DNA from: Viola odorata
Taxonomy: Eukaryota > Streptophyta > Magnoliopsida > Malpighiales > Violaceae
NCBI GenBank assembly: GCA_963691705.1
Contig: OY829542.1
Span: 42,839,105 to 42,903,104, forward strand
Direction of reading: 5' to 3'
DNA length: 64,000 nt
Positions 56,813-64,000 of this stretch are shown here, piece after piece (the first letter of the stretch is position 1; each line of letters starts with the position of its first letter). Position numbers and translations under genes: made by a program. The notes beneath the pieces were generated by a model that saw only the letters and a list, made by a program, of their open reading frames with translations, was not told the origin of the DNA and ran no database searches.

Positions 56813-56843
56813 TTGGGGGCAAGCATTAGGCTAAGTGTGGGGA
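56813..56843 (+). promoter_or_regulatory. Pre-PPT hairpin and polypurine tract of region G
   Basis: AATGCTTG/CAAGCATT around GGGG, then AAGTGTGGGGAA and the LTR. Matches the layout at 39607 in element E with a compensated stem pair. Confidence 0.6.
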
Positions 56844-56846
56844 ATT

Positions 56847-58137
56847 TGATTGGACTTATTTTGTGACTGTTTTTACTATCCATTATAATGCAATTTAGAT
56901 AGTGATACTACTAATTAGATTTTAATTTCTCTACATTTTGCAGAAAATAGTCTTAGAGTAATAAAGATCAAAAAAGGGGCAGAAAAGGGCAAAAAATGGA
57001 CAAAGTTACTCATAAACCTTTCTTGGTTGGTGTCTTGTGATGCGAATCCTTGCACGAATCCTTGCACGAACCCTAATTCGTCGCGAGCCAAGCGACTAGA
57101 GCCGAGGAGGTCAAGGGAGTGTGCCAAGGATGTAGTGAGGACTCAAGAGAGGTTAAGATGGACCTCGTGCATGGAAACAAGGGCCAAGGCAAGACAGATG
57201 CATATGACGCATGTGCACACGCTAACGGACGCACCTAAGAAGACCGTGCGAGCCAAATCATGGAAAACGAGCTTTGATCATGAATCCAGCATAAATACAA
57301 GACGGTTGGGGATCTTAGGAGAGTCGTGTCCAAGTTTGGGCTCAATCGCACGGGTAGATTGCAAGATGGCTTGGAGTGACCTAATCGCATGCACCAAGGG
57401 TGTGTACAAGCGCAATAGGCGCGTTCAAGAGGACCAAGTGTGTTCGGGTGAGGTTTTTTCAAGCGACCAGCCTTGTAACATGTATTTTGACATGTTAGGA
57501 AGGTTTGGGCCAATTTTCAGCCCAAACGCACGACGAAATTTCGAGATGGCTCGAGTGCACATATTAGTGTGCATTGACCGAGCCCATGGTCAATGCGACT
57601 GGACCAAGAGCGAGCCATGGTGCGGCCAGCTGAGCGAAGCTTATGAGAAGCTTCTGGATTTATTTATATTTATTTTTGTAATTATTAATTAGCTAAGTTA
57701 GAGTTATTTCTTAGTTAGAACTCCTAGTTTGATTAGAATTAGAACATGTAGTTTTACTAGAACTTGTACTAGGCTTTGCCTATATATAGCCAATTGGCTT
57801 CATTAAATAAATCAGGATATTTTTCCCCAAATTGATATTGAGACTTTATCTTGGAGAGTATTTACTCTTGTTGTTCGTGGACTCGAACCTTGTGCTTTTC
57901 CTTCAGTTTCGCAAGCTAGGGCTAAGGCAAGTAAAACCGAAGTGGCGACCATTGTTTATTCCTTAGGGTCACAGGGTTGAACCTAATACAAACAATAACC
58001 TCATTAGGTGACAACTAGGCCTACTAACAATCCGTCAAAGGTCCCCAAGTGAGTCTATCCACTAAATTCCGCGTCAATCTTGAACCTTCAAACTAGATCG
58101 TCATTTAAGCGCATCCTAGGCAACTAGGATCGGATCA
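56847..58137 (+). repeat. LTR of region G
   Basis: 1291 bp, TGATTGGACT to GATCGGATCA, TATA box TATATATA at 57781-57788. Homologous to solo LTR X (opposite strand). A polypurine tract lies on its left and a primer site on its right. The 221-codon ORF inside (57027-57692) has no known motif and is treated as chance. Confidence 0.7.
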
Positions 58138-58139
58138 GT

Positions 58140-58153
58140 TGGTAGCGGAGCTC
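58140..58153 (+). promoter_or_regulatory. Primer binding site after LTR G
   Basis: TGGTAGCGGAGCTC, close to the initiator-Met-type TGGTATCAGAGC, two bases after the LTR end. The next 290 bp look like an element leader (splice-like TGTGCAG at about 58224, ATG at 58304) with no gag. Confidence 0.55.
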
Positions 58154-58516
58154 TAGGCGTTGAAGGTTTAATTTCACTAACCCTAAACCGTTTTCTTTAT
58201 CTCCTACTCTTGTTTTCCCTCATGTGCAGCAAAAGAGAGAGTCATTGGCAGTGAGAAGACGACGTTCAGCCATAACAAGGACGTGAGAAAAGTATTGCGC
58301 GAAGATGGAGACTAGAGCGGCTAACCATAGTCGCAATGGTTTGCTATAACTTTTATCTCTAAGACCTAATTAATTTTTGAACATCATTAAATTATATCAT
58401 TCTGAGTTTAAAAATAATTTATTCAGCTTGCCTTCATATCGTACTTGCCGATTCACGAGATAACGGGTGGCTCAGTCATCGAGGAGCACGTCTTTTCATT
58501 GCCTTTTCTCGAGGCT

Positions 58517-58523
58517 TATAAAT
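58517..58523 (+). promoter_or_regulatory. TATA box before small ORF of element I
   Basis: TATAAAT, 46 bp before the ATG at 58569. Confidence 0.45.
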
Positions 58524-58568
58524 TTGAACTTCCACCGCACAAATTTCACATTTTTTAGCATTTTCATC

Positions 58569-58952
58569 ATGGACAGTCTCACCAAGAACTTCTTGATTTC
58601 CAAAACCCATACTCTGAAGAACCTCAACGACGGTGACGTCGGCTTTCTGGAGAATGTGCTGATCAAGACTTCTGAGGATGTCCTAGAGCTTCAAGGGATG
58701 CTAACTCTTCTTCGGTCTAGGCTTGGTGTAGCTTCTCTGGAGTATTTCAGTCCTCTGGAGAATGTGTCAAAGTTGGCTGCTACTATCTCCCGCATCGAGG
58801 TGGTGATCACCATGTTGCAGCAGAGGAAGGACCTGCTGAACTGCTACTTGAAGGGCATGAGGGTTTCCTCCTCCGAGCTAACCTCCGTGGCGGATGCCTT
58901 GAGGGATGTCCCTACTCTGCCAGAGGATGATGATGCTAGATCCCAGGCTTGA
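58569..58952 (+). CDS. Small unknown protein, outer antisense ORF of element I
   Basis: 127 residues from ATG 58569 to TGA 58952. The start was chosen over the upstream ATG at 58467 because it follows a TATA box and an A/C-rich leader. The protein is mostly helical in character (Leu/Glu/Lys-rich: VLELQGMLTLLRSRLG, ISRIEVVITMLQQRKDLL) with an acidic end. No membrane segment and no recognised family. The frame is intact. It lies upstream of aORF1 and aORF2 of element I on the same strand, where element B has no preserved equivalent. A poly(A)-signal-like AATAAATAAAATG follows at 59017. Confidence 0.55.
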   Translation: MDSLTKNFLISKTHTLKNLNDGDVGFLENVLIKTSEDVLELQGMLTLLRSRLGVASLEYFSPLENVSKLAATISRIEVVITMLQQRKDLLNCYLKGMRVSSSELTSVADALRDVPTLPEDDDARSQA

Positions 58953-59460
58953 CCATCGGTCGTCGTCGTCCTATCTTTTTCTTTGTATGGATGTATGCTA
59001 GGGTCGTTAGGCCATAAATAAATAAAATGTCACTTCTTTATCTGAGTTGCAATTTCTTTTCGTAATATGCCAGTTGACATTTCAGTTGAGTGCCATATCA
59101 GCCCAACTGAAAATGAGTCCGCCATTGGTTGGACTTCTGTAGCACTTGTTTTACCTTGCTCACTAGGCGGTGAAAGTTACTCTCGCGAACTGTTCTGCTT
59201 TAATTTCGCGCCGCCTCCTCAGTATCAACTAATTGGACGGTTATTTGGTGTCCCTCGATCAGTGAGAAATTCCAACAGGCATGATCACAGGATCCGATTC
59301 TATAATTAAGATCATTCTTCTCGAAGCGCATTGATTTCTCTCAAAGATTGTGGGAGAAGAGGGAAAGGCCTCTTCGCTTTGACTATTTAATGGGGTTTTT
59401 TCTTCTTTTTCTTGTTCATCTTCTTCTGCACATTTCTCCATTGAGATTGCTTAAGATTCC

Positions 59461-59880
59461 ATGGCTGATTCGTATTTGATGGCTGTCATTGAGCGCAAGT
59501 CTCCACCGAGTCCTCCGACTTCACCAGATTCCGACGATCCTCCTTCATCGTGTCTGAAAAGGCAACCTGCCTGACCCAAGGGTCGTAAGAGGCCGAAGAG
59601 GAAAGCCTTTGAGGAAGCCAACGTGCCTTTTGATCTCTATGTCCCTACTATTCGGAGGGGTGATGAACTGTTTCCTCACATCAGTCATTTCATGGAAGGG
59701 GGTTCCTCCGGCGACATCGGTGTCAAGGAAGCGGTTCCTGTCACTAAGAGGGAGTCAAGTCCGCCAATGCCCGGTCAGGAGAAGAGGGCTGATGAGCCTT
59801 TCCCTTTCACTGACGAGGAGTTTCCACCTTCGGATGGAGATAACTCCTGCTGGCCTTCTTACTGGCCTGACGAGGATTAA
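59461..59880 (+). pseudogene. Second small unknown ORF of element I (one TGA)
   Basis: ATG 59461 to TAA 59878-59880, 139 codons, interrupted only by TGA at 59572-59574. The N-terminal third is Ser/Pro/Asp-rich, then a basic cluster PKGRKRPKRKAF resembling a nuclear localisation signal. An acidic tail follows (PFTDEEFPPSDGDNSCW). The single stop fits CGA-to-TGA. Function unknown. A TATA-like TATTTAAT lies near 59383. Confidence 0.5.
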
Positions 59881-60371
59881 TCTTTACACACCATGCACGT
59901 TGTAGATGTCGTATAGCTTATCATGAATAAAATAACGTTCTTGCTTTCTTGCTTGTTATACCCTGCGTTAACTTCTACAGTCCTTAGAAAATTAACGCTG
60001 AGCGATGAGTTATCGCCCGAGGCAACCGTTCTTCACTTTCCAATCGCTAACCGCCTTCCTTAAAGGATATAAATGCTTAGCCATAAGTATTCCTCTGAGG
60101 TCGTTCCATGTGTCATTTTCTACTTTGCACGTGTCTCATTCTCACAGGTCGCTCAGTTACTGAGTTTTGACCTTTAAAAGGAAATAACTGCTTTCTTCTT
60201 ACACTTTTACTCGCGCTTCAAATTTTTCTCCACTGTTCTTTCTTTCTGCTTCTTCTTTTGCTCAAGGGAAATTCCTTCAACTGTTCGTCGGTGCCGGCAG
60301 TCTATTCATCGGTTTCTTCTTCAAGGTATTTTGCTCCTCTTTCATTCTGATTTTTGTTTTACTGGTTCTCC

Positions 60372-62576
60372 ATGCGCCATACTAGAGCTACTAGGGTTTT
60401 TAGAGACCCATAGATCCAGAAATCGAAAGAACACACAGTATTTTTTTGTGCGAGACAGTTCTGAGGGCTGAATTAGAGAATCATGGTATCACCTTTCCCC
60501 CCGGGCATATTCCTCTCATTCCTGAGGACGGTTTTTGGCTCACGACCCATTGTGGGGAAAGTATAGGCTGTTTTATTTCAAAATGTTCCTCTATGGCTTC
60601 CGTTTCCCAGTTCATGCTTCTGTAGAGAAATTATTGCGCCAATATGATCTTAATCCCACCCAGATAACTCCTTCTTCTTGGTGTGGGATTTATGATTTTC
60701 TTCGCGCTTGCGAGATGAAGAATATCCTTACTCCCTTTGTTAACTTATTCTGCAAATTCATCAGTCTAAGTTGTCATAACTGTTTAATCGATATCACCCC
60801 GAGGTGGAATGACGCGTTAGTGCAGTCGTTCTGGTATAAGTTTCAGGGCTTCGAGGAGACTGTGGCTGATTGGAAGAGAAGTTTCTTCATCCTCGAACTG
60901 CCTTTCCGTCCGTTGCGCGGGGGCTTTAATCGAGAGTGTTGTCTAGGGGTGAGTTGACTCATGTTAATGCCTTGCTAGAGATAAACACCTCTTTCCGAAT
61001 TCGAGAATTCACTTCGTACAGGTATTTGGAAGAGTGCGTTATAGGTGAGTTTTCCTTTTCCTGCGTTATTGCTTCAATTCGCTTATTGTTCTAACACCTT
61101 TCCTTGGCAGAAAACACTGAGGGTCAATCGTCTGGGGGGGATGACGCTCCTTTGAACATGGTACCGCTCCAAACGCTGCCAGCTTCTCTACCACCCGAGG
61201 GTCCCAGCAATCAGAGTGCCCAAAGTGCTCCGCCGAAGAAAATGAGAACTAAGATAGTCGCAGGGGGGTGCGGTATCTCTACTCGAGCCTCTCGTTTCCT
61301 TGACAATTGGATACCATTTCGGGGCAGAGGAATAAAATTGAGTCAACCCGTTACTAGGATAACTAACAATGACAGCGAGGATATGGATATTGGGACAGAG
61401 CTTTGTCATGCTTCCTCGACTCAACGAAAGAAACTCAGAGTGGAGAAAGACAATCTGGCCATTGGGATTTCTTCAAAGAAGGTTGACGAAGTCCCTATCA
61501 TGGGGGTTGATGTATCTACGGTGGTGAGCACATCTCAAACTACAAGAGTGACTGAGGCGTCAACAAGAATTACAGAGGCATCAACTGTCTTGACCCCTAA
61601 GGTTACTGAAGCTCTAGTAGCGGCAGGCTCGCTTCTGCCGACTAACATCCCTAACTCTCCTATTTCTTCTTGCATTCTTGACGTGGTACCACCAGCTCCT
61701 GGCCCAGGCGCACTTCCTGACCCACCGACTGGGCATCCACAACCATTATTCTTTACTTCTATTTCAGGCGTCGACGATTCTGTCAAGGGCTCTGCTCCCT
61801 CTCTTATCGCCAACCTTTCTCCTCAGGGTCCTCAAGGGGTTCCTTCTTATCGGCTGGATTTATCAACCTTTGGCACTAACGGGCTTCGTGCCTTAGGGAT
61901 ATCGGACCCGTTGTCGCGAGACCAACCGTCGGCCCTCTTGGTAGGTGAAATATTTAGCTCGCCTAAGGATAAAGAAGAGTTGCTGCGGCTTCCCTCCGAT
62001 ATTCAGTACACACGTGTTTTGAATAACGCGCTAGCTGGCTTCCGCCAAGTGCATTACTTTCTTGAGTCTCATGGTGACAAGCTTCGAGGTTCGCCTGACT
62101 CGAAGGGGCAATTGGATGCCGCTTTAACTAAAGTAAAGGAGTTAACGCGACTTCAGAATCGCACCTTGGCAGAGCTGAATGATTGTCGCGCCGAACTTGC
62201 AAGGGAGAAGTCTAAGGGGAAAGCCAAAATTGAGTTGCTAGAGGCAGAGCTGGTTAAGGGGGAGGCTAAAGTTGGGTTGTTGGAGGCAGAGCTAGTGTCG
62301 GCTGACAAGAGAAATTCTTTTCTTCGTGAAGAGATATCGGCTTGTAACGCGGATCTGGCAAAGCTGCCCTCAAAGATAATCTGGTGGAAGAAGAGAGCCA
62401 TGCGGGCCTTTACCGCCGGATTCGCGGACTACTATCGCAGTGGGTCTTTCGATCCTGCTAAGATGGCCGATTATACCTCTAAAAAAATGAACGAAATAGA
62501 CGTCAGTGAAGAAGGCTTTCTTTCTTCGGGAGAGGAGGAGGGAGGCGACGGGGGCGACGCCGGGGCGCTCCCGTAA
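60372..62576 (+). pseudogene. aORF1 of element I: apparently spliced antisense gene
   Basis: Exon 1 (60372-61044) begins MRHTRATRVFRDP, has TAG 60411-60413 and frameshifts, but keeps the same domain as aORF2: FYFKMFLYGFRFPVHASVEKLL, WCGIYDFL, GGFNRE. The donor ATAG|GTGAGT and the acceptor TTGGCAG| bound a 66-bp phase-1 intron. Exon 2 (61111-62576) is open throughout, about 488 codons: a Ser/Pro-rich linker, NNDSEDMD, SYRLDLSTFGTNGLRALGISDPLSR, a Lys/Glu coiled coil with a repeated GKAKIELLEAELV / GEAKVGLLEAELV unit, then DYYRSGSFDPAKMADY and an acidic end. Homologous to aORF1 of element B. Function unknown. Confidence 0.7.
61045..61110 (+). other. Predicted phase-1 intron of aORF1 (element I)
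   Basis: GTGAGT...TTGGCAG, 66 bp, T-rich. The split codon joins Glu in frame (VI-E-NTEG). Confidence 0.75.
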
Positions 62577-63261
62577 TCGGACGGTGCTGATGCCTCGGAG
62601 GATGTCAGGAGCTCCTCTCATCTCTGTTACTATTTCTTTCTTATTCCGAACATTGATCCCATTTGGTTTGTAATAACTAATAACGCCTGCCTTGTAACAA
62701 CGTTTAGGATTCTCCATTGAATAATGATTGATCTTCGTAGCATTATCTCTTTCTTTTGCGTTATCTCAACAGCTGCCCGTGGAGTTAACGATGCGCCACG
62801 TTATCTTGGTCTTCACGTTATTGTGCTTGTCTTGAGTTGGAAATTGATTCCACTTTCCAGAGCATTTAATGCTCAGGATTCCCTCATTAATGCGAGAGAG
62901 AAGTCATGATGGCTAGAATACACGTGTCTGTTCATGGAGACGATAAGAGTTGACGTGCCCAAGGGACTGACGAGATCTAAGCGTCTTCTCACTTTCCTAG
63001 GATCGTACTCATTGTTCGCGTCTTTCCCCTTGCGACGCGTCGCACGCGCAACGACGGCTACAACAGTCGTTTTAGCTGACTGCTAGGGTTATAAAACCCA
63101 ACACATGTTTATTTTCCCTCTTTTTTTATTTCATTTTCGCTTCTCCCTCTCGAGCGACTTGTGTTTTTTCTTTCCATCGTCTGGGTGTTCTGAGTTTCTC
63201 CTTCAGAAAGGTATTTCTATCCTCATCTGTCATCTTCTTCATCTTTTTCTTTATTTTTGCC
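62577..63261. promoter_or_regulatory. Spacer between aORF1 and aORF2 of element I
   Basis: No gene. Matches the equivalent spacer of element B in its GGGTTATAAAACCC block (TATA at 63090-63096) and in an AGAAAGGTATTTC donor-like site followed by a T-rich run up to the start codon. Confidence 0.5.
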
Positions 63262-64000
63262 ATGGCTAGAACTCGTCGTTCTCAAACCAAATCTGTTGAT
63301 GAGGAAACAATTGAGAGTACTGCCACCACCATCACCTCCTCATCCATACTTCAAGACCATTTATCTAAACATAATGCCCATATCCCTGAGGATTACAAAG
63401 TTTCTATTGCTTCCGATTCACTCCGCCTTAATAGTGTGATGCCTGGCAACAACAGGCTCTTGTATGCCAAGATGTTTGGCTATGGCTTCAAATTTCCTCT
63501 TGATCCTTTCATCAAAAGGCTGCTTGTTGCTCTGGATGTGAATCCCATTCAGTTAGCTCCCAACGCGTACAGTTGTGTTTATGCGTTTCTCCAACTCTGT
63601 ACATACAAAGGGATTAACTCTCCTTCCCTTTTGTTGCTTAAGTCACTTTTTCAACTGTATAGCCGTAGGGGTGTGTTAGCGATATTGCCCCGTTACGACG
63701 ATGACTCGCTTAAACCCTTCACTTGGAAGCTCTTGCACCTTGAGTCTTCCATTGAAGATTGGAAAGAAGAATTTTTTGTCGTTGAATTGCCAAGCCCCTA
63801 GTGGCGGACTGGTTTTAATCACGATATCAGGGATAGTGCTTAGGGCCAATGGGGGGGTTCTTCCTCCGCCTGAGCAAAGCTGGTTGGACAAGCTTCTTGA
63901 GTTGGAGGTCCATGTCCACACTCACAATCTCGCGTGCGGGTCCGATATTCGAGCCTGTGTTGAGAGTAAGTGTTGTGTCATTTTCTTCGTTGTTTCAGAC
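63262..64000 (+). pseudogene. aORF2 of element I, exon 1 and intron start (cut by window edge)
   Basis: ATG 63262 (MARTRRSQTK) gives 179 open codons highly similar to exon 1 of aORF2 in element B: TITSSSILQDHLS, GYGFKFPLDPF, YSCVYAFLQL, LKPFTWKLLHLESSIEDWKEEFF. A TAG at 63799-63801 sits just before WRTGFNHD, and a second stop and a frameshift follow. The phase-1 donor GAGA|GTAAGTG is kept at 63966. The remaining exon lies outside the window. The element's pol would be further right on the minus strand. Confidence 0.75.

Larger units (their letters stand above)
55039..56846. other. 3' untranslated region of region G
   Basis: Contains the CACATTG-AGGA-CAATGTG hairpin (55128-55145), G-rich runs (55167-55213), a 425-bp stretch (55215-55640) unlike its surroundings, then typical Athila-type 3' UTR sequence up to a hairpin and PPT. 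No gene. Confidence 0.6.

Noticed and set aside
57027..57692. A 221-codon open frame inside LTR G
   Set aside because: It lies wholly within an LTR, has no domain-like pattern, and runs into the TATA-proximal region; the related LTR X has no matching frame.

Overview
The window is plant nuclear DNA, most likely from a repeat-rich and heavily methylated part of an angiosperm (probably eudicot) chromosome. I found no host gene, tRNA, rRNA or CRISPR array. Nearly everything can be assigned to long terminal repeat (LTR) retrotransposons: Ty3/gypsy elements of the Tat, Ogre-like and Athila-like kinds, plus one Ty1/copia element. The evidence is direct: Asp-protease, reverse transcriptase (YVDD/FMDD), RNase H and DD35E integrase motifs, tRNA-Asp-type and Met-type primer sites, TG...CA repeat ends, and exact 5-bp target duplications. 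The species cannot be named from the sequence.

Layout, left to right. (H, minus) 1-1585: gag start, primer site and LTR of an Athila-like element. (A, plus) 1773-8706: a decayed Tat element with LTR, gag, protease, RT, RNase H, a second RNase H and integrase, then two tandem arrays. (A2, plus) 8707-11490: a second Tat-type LTR with its primer site and a non-coding leader holding an 18-bp minisatellite. (B, plus) 11491-about 23060: a better preserved Tat element with the same gene order and a 92-bp array, followed by two genes on the opposite strand, each apparently spliced (aORF2, then aORF1). (C, plus) about 23440-49262: an Athila-like gag-pol broken by later insertions. These are solo LTR X (26554-27799, inside the RNase H/integrase linker) and the giant element D (27905-48717, inside the integrase zinc finger). 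D has 3.2-kb LTRs, one degenerate gag, no pol and six different tandem arrays. D is itself interrupted by E (34779-41271), a 6.5-kb non-autonomous element. (F, minus) about 49256-52830: a truncated copia element. (G, plus) 52849-58137: a 3'-proximal Athila-type ORF, 3' UTR, polypurine tract and LTR, possibly the 3' end of C. (I, minus) 58440-64000: the antisense-gene zone of another Tat element whose pol would lie beyond the right edge. It has two small unknown ORFs, then aORF1 and aORF2 in the same order as in B.

Insertion order can be read. E lies in D, and D and X lie in C. By hand count the E LTRs differ by roughly 2.5% and the D LTRs by about 4% in a sampled stretch, which agrees with the nesting.

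The most notable signals are: an octamer of the form GCCC[T/C][C/A/T]GA scattered about 20 times through E in coding and non-coding parts; RNA-hairpin motifs near 3' ends and in LTRs that keep pairing through compensatory changes; and the paired antisense genes of B and I, whose introns sit at the same place and phase.
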